NCBI GenBank assembly: GCA_964420365.1
Contig: CAYQTA010000012.1
Span: 1-58,766 of the forward strand
Source of the DNA: JAMOQA01 sp964420365
Lineage (GTDB): Bacteria; Acidobacteriota; Polarisedimenticolia; J045
Length of the DNA: 58,766 nucleotides
Direction: 5' to 3'
In this document: in pieces, positions 26,376-36,905 of the stretch
Numbering within the stretch: position 1 is the first letter of the stretch
How the letters are laid out: each line of letters starts with the position of its first letter
Made by a program: the position numbers and the translations under genes
Notes under the pieces: generated by a model
The model's input: only the letters and a program-made list of their open reading frames with translations
Databases searched by the model: none
What the model was told of the DNA's origin: nothing

Positions 26376-28319
26376 ATGGAAGAGAGCGAGCCGCGCCGTC
26401 TCCGGGCCGTGCTCCTCGTGGCGGCCGCCTTCCTCGGCACGATCCCCGCGGCCGGGGGCACGCGTCCCTTCGAGGTCGACGCCCGGGAACCGGGAGCGGG
26501 GGAGGTCCCGGCGCTCGGCGCGGTGAACGCCGGACCATGGGTCCAGCCGGACCGGCCCGACCTCTGCGAGTCGTACCGTTTTCTCGGCGTTTCCCAGGTG
26601 CGGACGCACGACTTCCACGGACCGACCGACCTCGGCTACGTGGACGACCAGGGCATCTTCCCCGACATGTCCCGGGACCCGGAGGACCCGTCGGCCTACC
26701 ACTTCGGACCGGCGGACGAGGTCCTCGGGGAGATCCTCGACTGCGGCGGAGAGGTCTTCTTCCGCCTGGGTTACTCCTGGGAGGACCCGCCCGTCCACAA
26801 CGATCCACCCGACGACCCGCAACGGTTCGCCGAGGTGGCGGCCCACGTCGTCGCCCACGTCAACCACGGATGGAACGACGGCCACCGGTGGGGGATCCGC
26901 TGGTGGGAGACCTGGAACGAGCCGGACCTCGATCAGTTCTGGACGGGCACCCCGGAGCAGTTCTTCGACCTCTACGAGCGGACCGCGCGGGCGATGAAGC
27001 GGGAGGACCCGTCGATCCTGGTCGGTGGCGCCGGCATCAGCGACCCGTTCGACCCGGACTACCGGGACCGGTTCCTTCGCTACTGCAAGGAGAGGGGTGT
27101 TCCCCTCGACTTCTTCTCGTGGCACCACTACGAGGACCACCAGGTCGGATCCCCGGGGCGGTACCGGGAGATGATCGAGTCCGTCCGGTCGGAGCTGGAA
27201 GCGGCCGGCCTCGAGCACGCGCTCCAGGCGATCACCGAGTGGAACCACGCGCCGCTGTGGACGCCCTACCACTGCTCGCTCGCGGGGGCCGCGTTCGACC
27301 TCGTGGCGATGGCCGGGATGGCCGACGACGGCGTGTCGCTCGCGTACCTCTACCGGGGGGACGACCGGGGCACCCGGTGCGAGGAACTGCACCTCCACGA
27401 CGCGGACGGGAGCCGCAAGGTGCCGGCCTACGCGATCCGGGCCTGGTCGCTGCTGCGCGGGACCCCGCACCGTCGCCGGGCGGACGGTTCCGACTGGCGC
27501 CACGCCGTCGTCTACGCCGGCCGGTCGGAGGACGGCCGCACGCTGCGGGTCCTCCTCGTGAACTACGACGACGCGGCGATGACCGGCTTCCGGTTGACCG
27601 TCCGGGATCTCGGGTCCTGCGGGGTCGAGCGGACGGTGCGGCGCGAGGTGCTCGGGTGGGACGGGTTCGAGGAGGCGGAGACCTTCGCCAGCACGGCGGA
27701 CCCGCTGGTGCTCGACCGCGAGGCGCCCAACCCGTCGGTCACGCTCGTCACCCTCGAAGGGCTCGCGCCGTGGCCGGGCCGCCTCCGCTCCGACGGGGCC
27801 GGGTGTCCCTCGGAGGGACCGACCCTTTCCTGGGACCCGGTGCCGGGGGCGAGCGGGTACCGGGTGTACCGGTCCGAGGAGTCGTGCGCGGCCGCACTGG
27901 CGGCGACGGAACCCGTGGCGGAGGTCGCGGAAACGTCGTGGACCGATCCGGCCGGCGGGGAGGCGACCCGCGCCTTCTACGCCGTCGAGCCGGCGGACGC
28001 CTACGGGACCTGTCCCGGCGATCGGCGCTGCATCGCGGCGGGCTGCCCGGCGCCGGCCCCCGGGCCCGTCCTCGGCCTGCGGGTCGAGCGGCGGGGAGCG
28101 GATCTCCTGCTCTCCTGGGAGGAGGCGGAACACGCGGCGTCGTACCGGGTGCGACGCGCGACGCATCCCGACCCGGTCACCTGGGGCTGGCCCTGGCGGG
28201 AAGGGATCGCCGACGAGGACCCTGCCGTTCCCGGTGTCCAGTGGACCGACACCGGGGCCGCGTCGACCGATCCGCCCGCCTGGTTCTACCTCGTCGATGG
28301 AGAGCCCGCCGGCCCGTGA
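26376..28319 (+). CDS. Secreted GH39-like glycoside hydrolase with C-terminal FN3-like domains
   Basis: A 647-residue exported protein. The signal sequence is 'AVLLVAAAFLGTIPAAGG'. The catalytic (beta/alpha)8 domain resembles clan GH-A family 39 (beta-xylosidase/iduronidase type). The acid/base is probably Glu182 in 'WETWNEPDLDQFW' and the nucleophile Glu288 in 'AITEWNH'; 'DFFSWHHYEDH' is also typical. After about residue 460 come two FN3-like modules ('LSWDPVPGASGYRVYRSE', 'LLSWEEAEHAASYRVRRA'). Substrate is unknown. Ribosome site GGAGG before the ATG. It is divergent from arsR and converges with the porin gene. Confidence 0.8.
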   Translation: MEESEPRRLRAVLLVAAAFLGTIPAAGGTRPFEVDAREPGAGEVPALGAVNAGPWVQPDRPDLCESYRFLGVSQVRTHDFHGPTDLGYVDDQGIFPDMSRDPEDPSAYHFGPADEVLGEILDCGGEVFFRLGYSWEDPPVHNDPPDDPQRFAEVAAHVVAHVNHGWNDGHRWGIRWWETWNEPDLDQFWTGTPEQFFDLYERTARAMKREDPSILVGGAGISDPFDPDYRDRFLRYCKERGVPLDFFSWHHYEDHQVGSPGRYREMIESVRSELEAAGLEHALQAITEWNHAPLWTPYHCSLAGAAFDLVAMAGMADDGVSLAYLYRGDDRGTRCEELHLHDADGSRKVPAYAIRAWSLLRGTPHRRRADGSDWRHAVVYAGRSEDGRTLRVLLVNYDDAAMTGFRLTVRDLGSCGVERTVRREVLGWDGFEEAETFASTADPLVLDREAPNPSVTLVTLEGLAPWPGRLRSDGAGCPSEGPTLSWDPVPGASGYRVYRSEESCAAALAATEPVAEVAETSWTDPAGGEATRAFYAVEPADAYGTCPGDRRCIAAGCPAPAPGPVLGLRVERRGADLLLSWEEAEHAASYRVRRATHPDPVTWGWPWREGIADEDPAVPGVQWTDTGAASTDPPAWFYLVDGEPAGP

Positions 28320-28384
28320 GGCAGGCCGTCCCCTGCCCCTGCCCGCCGCGGCACCGCCCGCCGGCGCGAAGGCCGCGGCCGGTG

Positions 28385-29587
28385 CTACCAGTGGACCTCG
28401 GCGGTGAGGTAGAGGCGGTTTTCGTCGGTTTCGCCGGCGTTCAGCGCGTCCGCGTCGTCGTAGTCGACCTGCTGGAGGTTGACGATGAACCGCACGTAGT
28501 CGTTGTACCGCCACGCGACGCCGAGGATGGCGTTCGTGCGGTCGCCCCCGTGGTTGGCGACGGCCTCCGACTGGTCCCAGTCGTCGTACCTCGCGAGGAT
28601 CGCCCAGCGGTCCGTCGGCCGGACCTCGAGGTTCACGGAGAGTCCGTCGCCGTCGTACTTCCCGTACCGGTCGTTGTCCGCGTCCACGTACATCGCCGCG
28701 ACGAGGAACCGCGGGCAGTTGTAGACGACGTGCACGCCGGCCATCGTGAAGTCGGTCCCCGCCGGCACGTCGGTGCGCGACTCGTCGTCGTCGCTGCGCA
28801 CGCCGAAGAGGCTGACATCCAGGTAGCGATCCCGGGTCGGCTTCACGTGTTCCCGGCCCGTGCCGAGCGCGTGCCAGGTGAGGCGCGCCTCGAGGGAAAG
28901 CCCCTGGCCCTCGTTCTCCCCGTGGTAGCCCTCGCCGTTGACGAGGGCGATCTCCGAGGAGAAGTGGTCCAGCCGCGTCCGGAGGTTCACTCCCAGGTCG
29001 GCCGAGTTGACGAGATGCGCGCCTTCGCCGGCCTCGACGAACGTCTTCGATATCGAGCGGTAGAACCACCCGTGGTGTTCCTCGAAGTCGATCCACGGCC
29101 GGTGCACCTGTCCGATCTCGATCCCGGTGTGGGGCAGGATGTCGGCAAGCCACAGGTAGGCGTACTTCAGCCGGACGTTCCAGCTCCCGTCTCCCTTCGT
29201 GCCGGGCGCCTTCGTCTCCTGGTAGGTGTCCAGGGTGAGACGCATGTAGTTCCGCTCGTCGAAGTACGCCTTCACCTGGAGGTAGTTCCGTCGCGTCTCG
29301 AACTTCGACGTGCTCGGCCCGCCGTCCGGGTCGCGGTGGACGAACCCGAGGTAGTGGACCCCGCTGAACCGGAGCCTGGCCGCCTTCGAGGCAGGCACGA
29401 CCTCCCGCGTGGCGTGCTCGTCCCCGAGCGTCAGCGGCACCCGGCCGTCGCCGGGCTCCGTGTAGACCTGGTGGGTCTTCGGGTCTTCCCACAGTTGCGG
29501 GTTCCCGGCGAGGGCGATGGTGGCACCGAGGAGTGCGGGAACGAGGCCGACGGCGAACCGCAACGCGGCGGCGCGGAGAGCGGGCAT
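28385..29587 (-). CDS. Outer-membrane porin-like beta-barrel protein
   Basis: A 400-residue protein with signal peptide ('FAVGLVPALLGATIALAG', cleavage before 'NPQL'). Alternating amphipathic strands cover almost the whole length ('SGVHYLGFVHRD', 'RNYLQVKAYFDERNYMRLTLDTYQE', 'YVRFIVNLQQVDYDD'), and it has a C-terminal aromatic residue ('LTAEVHW'). This matches 16-stranded porins of the OprP/phosphate-selective or alginate type, but the substrate cannot be read. ATG with GGAGGAAGA upstream. It is transcribed in the same direction as the regulator upstream (139-base gap). Confidence 0.7.
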   Translation of the reverse strand: MPALRAAALRFAVGLVPALLGATIALAGNPQLWEDPKTHQVYTEPGDGRVPLTLGDEHATREVVPASKAARLRFSGVHYLGFVHRDPDGGPSTSKFETRRNYLQVKAYFDERNYMRLTLDTYQETKAPGTKGDGSWNVRLKYAYLWLADILPHTGIEIGQVHRPWIDFEEHHGWFYRSISKTFVEAGEGAHLVNSADLGVNLRTRLDHFSSEIALVNGEGYHGENEGQGLSLEARLTWHALGTGREHVKPTRDRYLDVSLFGVRSDDDESRTDVPAGTDFTMAGVHVVYNCPRFLVAAMYVDADNDRYGKYDGDGLSVNLEVRPTDRWAILARYDDWDQSEAVANHGGDRTNAILGVAWRYNDYVRFIVNLQQVDYDDADALNAGETDENRLYLTAEVHW

Positions 29588-29726
29588 CGTGTCTTCCTCC
29601 CTTGCTCCCCCGGGCCCGGCCGGGGGGCGCTCGTTGGTTCCCGGGGTGCGCCAGTGTAGGGGACGCGACCGGTCCCGCCAGCCCCCGCCGGTGACGATTC
29701 GGTGTCGCGCTTCCGGGAGCCCCGGG

Positions 29727-31526
<1,800 letters not shown>

Positions 31527-31635
31527 TCCCGACCCCCGGTGACCCGGGGGAACGAGAGCGGCGTCGTCCCCCCGGCGATCCTCCTGCTCCGGTACGGCGA
31601 ACCCCCCTGGCCGGCAACTATTTCGGTGCTCGAGG

Positions 31636-31683
31636 CAAAAGAGAAAAGGCGAGGCAACCACCGGTCCCGGCGGCGGCCTCGCC
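31636..31683 (-). terminator. intrinsic terminator of the ferredoxin gene
   Basis: Minus strand: stem GGCGAGGC / GCCTCGCC (31676-31683 with 31648-31655) with a 20-nt loop that itself can fold, followed by TTTTCTCTTTT. It lies 65 bases after the ferredoxin stop and separates it from the FHA regulator. Confidence 0.75.
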
Positions 31684-31747
31684 CTTCCTCGATGTCACGT
31701 CCGGTGGCCACGGGTCCGGGAACGTTCGTCCCGGCCCGCGCACCGGC

Positions 31748-31981
31748 TCACTCGCCGTCGTCGCCGATGGCCTCGTCCGGGCAGCCCTCCATGGCCTCCT
31801 TGCAGGCCTCTTCCTCTTCCGGGGTCTCGGGCTGCTTGTAGACGTAGGCATGGTCCCCGTCGTCGTTCATCTTGAAGTTGTCGGGGGCCGTCGAGACGCA
31901 GAGCTGGCAGGCGGTGCAGTTCTCGTCCACGTAGTACTTGCCCGGCACGTTCTCCGGGTGCTTCTTCGTCTTGTCAGCCAT
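31748..31981 (-). CDS. Single-cluster [4Fe-4S] ferredoxin
   Basis: A 77-residue acidic electron carrier. Ligands are the three cysteines of 'ENCTACQLCVSTAP' and the cysteine of 'MEGCPDEAI'; the position that would feed a second cluster is Ala-Pro. An extra cysteine lies seven residues before the last ligand. The sequence 'YYVDENCTACQLC' is typical of the short ferredoxins of soil and marine diderms. The start ATG at 31981 is set by 'MADKTKKHPENVPGKYYV'. No redox partner gene is adjacent. Confidence 0.88.
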   Translation of the reverse strand: MADKTKKHPENVPGKYYVDENCTACQLCVSTAPDNFKMNDDGDHAYVYKQPETPEEEEACKEAMEGCPDEAIGDDGE

Positions 31982-32054
31982 GGCACTCTCTCGTTTCGCT
32001 CGCAGGCGAGCAGGGTGGGGATCGCGGATTCTAGCGCGGTGAGGCGCCGGGTCG

Positions 32055-34187
32055 CTACCTCCCGGGTGTCCCTGCCCCACCGGGAGCGGCGAGCCGGAAG
32101 GTCCGCAGCGCGAGCCACTCGCCCGCGGCGAGGGCCCGCTCGATCCCTTCCCGCGACCCGGTCGCGCCGGTGGCCGGAAGCAGCGCGATTCCCCACGCTC
32201 CGGGCTCCAGGGCACCCCCGGGGATCACGGCCTCGAGCTCGCGGCAGCCGGTCTCCGGGTCAACGGGCCCGCGGGGGTGGAGCGCCACCTGGGACCGGAC
32301 CCGGGGGGGCGAGCCCGCCTCCCGGCGGAAGAGGATCGCCCGGGGAGGATGTTCGCTGCCGCAGGCGACGAACCGGAGCGAGACCCGGCTGCCCGGGGGC
32401 AGGGGTTCCTCCCCGCGAACCGGCACGAAGGCGGCGCGGCGCACGTCGCGGGGCGCCACCGGGGCCGCCGGCCGACCGGGGGCCACGTCGAGCAGGAACT
32501 CGCCCCCCGAGTTGAACCCGAGGCGCACCCCGGAGACGGGGAGGACAGGGGCCGCTCGTCCCCTCGGGTCCGCCACGTCGATCGTGGCGAGGGCTGCGCC
32601 GACCCGGTCGTCCTGGAGATCGTGCACCGCCACCCGGACCTCGTACCGGCCCGGTCCGGGCACGGAGCAGGCCTGGCGCACCACGAGGCGGGCGGGCGCC
32701 GCCGGCCCCGGTGCCCGGGGCAGGCGCACCTCGTGGACCCGCCGGTCGCCCAGCACGCAGACCGGGGACCCGTCCGGGCGGGCGACCAGGCCCTCGACGG
32801 CGATCCGGGCCGCCACGCCTCCTCCCTCCACCGGCAGGAACGAGACGTCCGCGAGGCGGACCGCGATCTCCACCGCGGTCCGCCGGTCCGGTGGCGACGG
32901 CCAGGTTGCCTCGAGCCGAACCTCCGGGTGCGGATGGGAGAGGGGGTCGAGCAGGGCCTCGAGACGCCGCTGGATCCCTCGCGTGGCGGGGGCGTCCACG
33001 TAGACCGTTGCCCGGTGGTGGACCCGGTAGCGCCAGAACTCGGGATGGGCCGTCGTGTCCAGCTTGACGACCACGTTGTGCGCCTCGCTTCCCTTCGCCG
33101 GGGCGGGCACCGGTACGCTGAACAGGTAGTAGCAGTCGAGCTGGGCGAGGACCCGCTGGAAGGCGATGTCCAGGTCCCCCGCGAGCCGCACGACCTGGCC
33201 GCCCGTCGTGTTGGCCAGCCAGGACATCAGGGTGGATTCCTCGCCGCCGTGGGAGAGGCCCCGGGCGTCGACCATGTAGATGCTGAAACCGGCCTGGGCT
33301 GCCCGGTGAAGGCTGTTCATCGCCTCGAGCTGCAGGTCACGGGGCAGGTCGAACCAGGGGCTGGTGAAGACGACCAGTCCCTTCCGTCCCGGGAGCCCCG
33401 CGTGGGCGAGAAGGACCTGCCGGATGGCGGCGATCGACCGCTGCGGGTCGGGACGAAGGTCATCGGCGAGGAGCATCTCCCCGAGGACGCCCTCCCCCTC
33501 GAGGTAGGAGCCCTCCTCCTGGATCACCCGGAAGATCTCGGTCCCCTCCCCGGTCAGGAGCGGGTCCGCCGGACGCTCGCCCACGCCCGGCACGTCCGTG
33601 GCCTCGCCGAGGGGCGGTCCCGCGGCGGGCGTGCCGAGGAGCGCGTCCGCGGCCGCCCGGATCACGGCCGGGTCCCCCGTGAAGCCGGGCGCGAGGGGAA
33701 CGAGCCGCCGGCCATAGGCGAACACCCGGACCCGGAGCGGTTCCCGCGCCGCCCGGTCGGCCAGCGAAAGGAGGGCCCGGTGAACGCGGTGCCGCGCGGC
33801 GGTGTCGAGGAAGTTCAGGTCGACGAACACGACCAGGCGGGGCACGAGGAGCGAGGCCGCCTCCCCCGGGAGGCTGGTGTCCCGGACGAGCGGCCCGAGG
33901 ATGGAAGACTCGCCGCAGATCCGGTCGAACTCGACGGCGGCGAACTGCTCTTCCGTGAGCGGCTTTCCGTCGAGCAGGAGGACGAAGTCCTCCTTGCGGA
34001 GGTCGGTGACCGGTCGGCTTCCCCGGCCGCGGGGGTCGAGGACGGTCACGTCGACCTGGACACGGCGCACCTCGGCCGTCTCGGTGAGCGAGGACCGGCG
34101 GGGCGCGTCCGCGGCCAGCGCGAAGGTACCGGCGAGCGCGGCGGTCAAGAGGAGAAGGACGACCAGGCGAAGGGCTTTCTCGCTCAT
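32055..34187 (-). CDS. Secreted 'VWFA-related' protein (Acidobacteria type)
   Basis: A 710-residue protein with an N-terminal signal ('RLVVLLLLTAALAGTFALAAD') followed by 'EVRRVQVDVTVLDPRGRGSRPVTDLRKEDF', the opening of the VWFA-related domain common in Acidobacteriota. The von Willebrand A-like fold is seen in 'VPRLVVFVDLNFLDTA' and 'RKGLVVFTSPWFDLP', with 'MVDARGLSHGG'. The first acid is present, but the classical MIDAS pattern DxSxS is changed to DLNFL. The C-terminal half is beta-rich and unassigned. Function is unknown; this is one of the main hints to the phylum. Confidence 0.8.
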   Translation of the reverse strand: MSEKALRLVVLLLLTAALAGTFALAADAPRRSSLTETAEVRRVQVDVTVLDPRGRGSRPVTDLRKEDFVLLLDGKPLTEEQFAAVEFDRICGESSILGPLVRDTSLPGEAASLLVPRLVVFVDLNFLDTAARHRVHRALLSLADRAAREPLRVRVFAYGRRLVPLAPGFTGDPAVIRAAADALLGTPAAGPPLGEATDVPGVGERPADPLLTGEGTEIFRVIQEEGSYLEGEGVLGEMLLADDLRPDPQRSIAAIRQVLLAHAGLPGRKGLVVFTSPWFDLPRDLQLEAMNSLHRAAQAGFSIYMVDARGLSHGGEESTLMSWLANTTGGQVVRLAGDLDIAFQRVLAQLDCYYLFSVPVPAPAKGSEAHNVVVKLDTTAHPEFWRYRVHHRATVYVDAPATRGIQRRLEALLDPLSHPHPEVRLEATWPSPPDRRTAVEIAVRLADVSFLPVEGGGVAARIAVEGLVARPDGSPVCVLGDRRVHEVRLPRAPGPAAPARLVVRQACSVPGPGRYEVRVAVHDLQDDRVGAALATIDVADPRGRAAPVLPVSGVRLGFNSGGEFLLDVAPGRPAAPVAPRDVRRAAFVPVRGEEPLPPGSRVSLRFVACGSEHPPRAILFRREAGSPPRVRSQVALHPRGPVDPETGCRELEAVIPGGALEPGAWGIALLPATGATGSREGIERALAAGEWLALRTFRLAAPGGAGTPGR

Positions 34188-34283
34188 GGCCGGATCATGT
34201 CACCGGGGTGCGCGACCGTCGAGGCCCCCCGGGGGACCCGCCGCGGGCCGCGCCCCGCGCGCTGTGATAAACTGCCGGTTTTG

Positions 34284-34360
34284 GGGCCCATAGCTCAGAT
34301 GGTCAGAGCGGCCGACTCATAATCGGCTGGTCCCAGGTTCGAGCCCTGGTGGGCCCACCA
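34284..34360 (+). tRNA. tRNA with CAT anticodon, probably tRNA-Ile2 (lysidine-dependent)
   Basis: Complete 77-nt cloverleaf with encoded CCA. The acceptor GGGCCCA pairs with TGGGCCC, the D-stem is GCTC/GAGC, the anticodon stem is GCCGA/TCGGC with loop CTCATAA (anticodon CAT at 34318-34320), and the T-stem is CCAGG/CCTGG with TTCGAGC. CAT may be elongator Met or Ile2. The pairs C4-G69 and C5-G68, which TilS uses to recognise Ile2 in E. coli, are both present, favouring Ile2. It is not an initiator tRNA (C1 is paired). Confidence 0.9.
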
Positions 34361-34404
34361 GCCCCGGGGGGCCACACCACCGAGCGGATCGGGAGGAATC
34401 CACC

Positions 34405-35280
34405 TTGAACGAGAACCTCGCGCGTCTCGTGCGCCTCCAGGAAGTCGAGTTCGAGATCCAGGCCCTCCAGCGGAAGCGGGACGACGAGCTCCCCTCCCGG
34501 TCCGCCGAGATCGAGGCGTCGTTCGAGCAGACCATCGCCGAGATCGGCGCGGATCGCCTCCGCCACGAGGAGCTGGTGGGCCTGCGGAAGGAGCTGCTGG
34601 AGCGGAAGGAGGAGCTCGAGACGCGGTTGCGCCAGTCGAACGAGCGGCTGGCCCACGTGACCAACCAGCGGGAGTACAGCGCCGTCCTCAACGAGATCGA
34701 CCACACCCGGACCGAGCTGCAGGGCGTGGAGACCCAGCTCGCCGAGTACGAGGCCGAGATCGAGCGGCTCGCGGGGCCGGCGGCCGAGGCCGACGAGCGG
34801 ATCGCCGCGGAGCGCCAGAAGATGGATGCGGCGCTGGCCGAGGTCGCCCGGGAGAAGGACGAGGTCGTCGCCCGTCTCGACGAGCTGGGGAAGGTCCGGG
34901 ACGAGATCGTCCGCGGGCTGCCGCCGGCCTGGTTCCGGCGGTTCGAGCGGATCAAGGAGGCCCGGGGCGGCGTGGCGATCGCCCGGATCGTTCCCGGGGG
35001 CGGTGGGCAGGCCTGCGGCGAGTGCCACGTGCGCCTGCGGCCGCAACTGGTCGCCCTGGCGCGGCGGGGCGAGGACCTGGTCTTCTGCGAGAGCTGCAAG
35101 CGGATCCTCTACTGGATGCCGGAGGATCCCGCCGGGAAGGGGGCGGGCGGAGGCGTCGAGGCCGGCAAGGCGGAGGCCGCCGCACCCGGTGAGGGGCAGG
35201 CTCCTCCGGCCGCCGACGGTGCGGGCGGGGGCACCGCCCCGGCGGATCCTCCCGGTGGCCAGCCTCCCGCCGGTCCCTGA
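34405..35280 (+). CDS. Coiled-coil protein with C4 zinc ribbon (CdsZ/DUF164-like)
   Basis: A 291-residue protein. Residues 1-185 are long charged helices forming an antiparallel coiled coil ('LRKELLERKEELETRLRQSNERL'). Then comes a zinc ribbon with two CxxC knuckles ('ACGECHVRLRPQ' and 'VFCESCKRILYW'), and a 50-residue Gly/Ala/Pro tail. Proteins of this build are widespread beside rnhA/yggS-type genes, and one is reported to act on nucleic acids, but the role is not settled. The start is TTG at 34405 with GGGAGGAA 6 bases upstream; 45 bases after the tRNA. Confidence 0.8.
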   Translation: MNENLARLVRLQEVEFEIQALQRKRDDELPSRSAEIEASFEQTIAEIGADRLRHEELVGLRKELLERKEELETRLRQSNERLAHVTNQREYSAVLNEIDHTRTELQGVETQLAEYEAEIERLAGPAAEADERIAAERQKMDAALAEVAREKDEVVARLDELGKVRDEIVRGLPPAWFRRFERIKEARGGVAIARIVPGGGGQACGECHVRLRPQLVALARRGEDLVFCESCKRILYWMPEDPAGKGAGGGVEAGKAEAAAPGEGQAPPAADGAGGGTAPADPPGGQPPAGP

Positions 35281-35292
35281 GCGGGGGCGGGG

Positions 35293-35706
35293 ATGCGCCT
35301 GCTCGCCTGGGTCGACGGTGGCGCGAAGGGAAACCCGGGCCCGGCGGGGTGGGGGCTCGTGCTGCGCACGCCGGACGGGGTCGAGCTGCGCCGGGGCTGG
35401 GGCTACCTCGGGGAGACCACCAACAACGTCGCCGAGTACCGGGGGCTGATCGCGGCCCTCGAGCAGGCCCTGGCCCTCGGGGCGACCGAGCTCCTGGTTC
35501 ACACCGACTCCGAGCTGGTCCAGCGGCAGGTGACCGGCGTCTACCGGGTCCGGCAGCCCCACCTGCAGGACCTGGTCGCCGATGTCCGGCGGCTCGCCGG
35601 GCGGCTCGGGAGGTTCGAGATCGTCCACGTCCCCCGGGAGGAGAACCGGGAGGCGGACGCCCTCGCCAACCGGGCGATGAAGGAGCGCTCGTCCGGCTGG
35701 GACTGA
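35293..35706 (+). CDS. RNase HI-like protein
   Basis: A 137-residue ribonuclease H fold enzyme that cleaves RNA in RNA:DNA hybrids. All four acidic catalytic residues of the family are seen: Asp8 in 'WVDGGAKGNPG', Glu48 in 'NNVAEYRGL', Asp72 in 'HTDSELV' and Asp122 in 'READALANRAM'. The sequence is the 'reverse-transcriptase-like' (YpdQ/RnhA-variant) subtype without the basic handle of E. coli RNase HI. ATG is 12 bases after the preceding stop with GGGGCGGGG upstream, so likely coupled to the zinc-ribbon gene. Confidence 0.88.
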   Translation: MRLLAWVDGGAKGNPGPAGWGLVLRTPDGVELRRGWGYLGETTNNVAEYRGLIAALEQALALGATELLVHTDSELVQRQVTGVYRVRQPHLQDLVADVRRLAGRLGRFEIVHVPREENREADALANRAMKERSSGWD

Positions 35707-35776
35707 CGGTGCCGGGCGGCGAGCCGGGGGCGTGGCGTTCGCCGGGGCGTCGGGCCCCGCGCGGGAGGGCAGCGCA

Positions 35777-36460
35777 ATGACGGTCACCGAGCGGGTCCGG
35801 GAGATCCGGCGGCGGATCGAGGCGGCCGCCCGCCGGGCCGGGCGGGACCCGGCGGAGATCACCCTGGTCGGGGCGAGCAAGCGCCAGCCGGTCGAGCGGC
35901 TGCTCGAGGCCCGGGACGCGGGCGTGCGGGTCCTCGGCGAGAACCGGGTCCAGGAGGCCCTGGCCAAGGTGCCGCAGGTGCCGGGGGTGTGCTGGCACAT
36001 GATCGGTCGCCTCCAGCGGAACAAGGCCCGGAAGGCGGTCGAGGTCTTCGAGCTGATCCACTCGCTGGACTCGCTGCGGCTGGCGGAGACGCTGGACCGG
36101 CTGGGCGTGGAACGGGGCCGGCCGGTGGACTGCCTCGTCGAGGTCAACGTCGGCGGCGAGGAAACCAAGGGGGGCGTGGCGCCGGCGGAGCTCGGCGCGT
36201 TCCTCGACGCGGTGGCGGGGCGGGAGGGCCTGCGGGTGCTCGGCCTGATGACGATCCCGCCCTGGCGGGAGGACCCGGAGGAGGTCCGTCCGTACTTCCG
36301 GCGATTGCGGGAGCTGGCCGGGGAGGCCGCGACCCGGGAACTTCCCGGCGTCGCGATGCGCGAGCTCTCGATGGGAATGTCCCACGACTTCGAGGTCGCC
36401 ATCGAGGAGGGGGCCACCTTCGTCCGGATCGGCACGGCCCTTTTCGGCCCCCGGGACTGA
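35777..36460 (+). CDS. YggS-family pyridoxal-phosphate homeostasis protein
   Basis: PLP-binding TIM-barrel protein that buffers free PLP and affects amino-acid metabolism; no enzymatic activity is known for the family. The 227-residue length is normal. The PLP lysine is Lys35 in 'LVGASKRQP'. Other hallmarks are 'GENRVQEALAK', 'WHMIGRLQRNKARK', 'VEVNVGGEETKGG' and 'ELSMGMSHDFEVAIEEGATFVRIG'. ATG at 35777 with GGGAGGGC upstream. It is last in the co-directional set with the zinc-ribbon and RNase H genes. Confidence 0.93.
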   Translation: MTVTERVREIRRRIEAAARRAGRDPAEITLVGASKRQPVERLLEARDAGVRVLGENRVQEALAKVPQVPGVCWHMIGRLQRNKARKAVEVFELIHSLDSLRLAETLDRLGVERGRPVDCLVEVNVGGEETKGGVAPAELGAFLDAVAGREGLRVLGLMTIPPWREDPEEVRPYFRRLRELAGEAATRELPGVAMRELSMGMSHDFEVAIEEGATFVRIGTALFGPRD

Positions 36461-36477
36461 CGCCGCGGCGCAACCCC

Positions 36478-36621
36478 GGCGCACCTCCCGGCGGGCGCCC
36501 AGCGTCCGGGTCTCGTGCCGCCCGGGGAGCCACCCGCGTTTGCGGCGCACCTCCCACTCAGGTCTTTACCCGAGAGCGTGCTGGGCCGGGGAGCGACCCG
36601 CGTTTGCGGGGCACCTCCCAC
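36478..36621. repeat. short palindromic repeat array, ~65-bp period, right of yggS
   Basis: Two 36-bp copies (36522-36557 and 36586-36621; 34 of 36 identical, 64 bases apart) and a partial third (GGCGCACCTCCC at 36478-36489). On the minus strand each contains CCGC-aaac-GCGG, a small hairpin like those of REP elements. The array lies downstream of the RAYT gene, in the gap between it and yggS. Confidence 0.7.
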
Positions 36622-36716
36622 GGGGTCCGGCCGGGCGCTGGCCTCCGGGCCGCGCGGGGGCGCCGCGCGGCGAGGCGCGGCGAATGACGAGCGAAGAGCG
36701 TGGGCACGGGCCCGTC

Positions 36717-36852
36717 TTCGCAACGGCCCGGGAGCCAGGGCCTCCCGGTGCAAGCTGCCGGGCCCTTTCCGGGCCCAGGACTTGCAAATCCGGCCACCGG
36801 GCCGCATTTCCTTGCGCCAGCGGGCCCGAGAGTTCAAGGGCTTGCACCGCGG
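36717..36852. repeat. diverged ~136-bp repeat, left copy flanking the RAYT gene
   Basis: Alignable end to end with 38260-38395 in the same orientation (roughly 70% by eye). Shared blocks include TTCGCAA at the start, GCCAGGGCC, GTGCAAG, ACTTGC, TTTCCTTGC and GGCTTGCACC at the end. It is rich in GGGCCC palindromes. No coding potential is apparent. Confidence 0.6.
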
Positions 36853-36905
36853 CCCCCCTGAACGCCGACCCTGCGAGCCGTTCGCACGTGGCCGCCGCGG
36901 GCGGG

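Noticed and set aside
29588..29726. Sigma-54 promoter for the porin gene
   Set aside because: The GG and GC dinucleotides are one base too far apart (11 rather than 10 between them) and the -12 TTGC is not matched.
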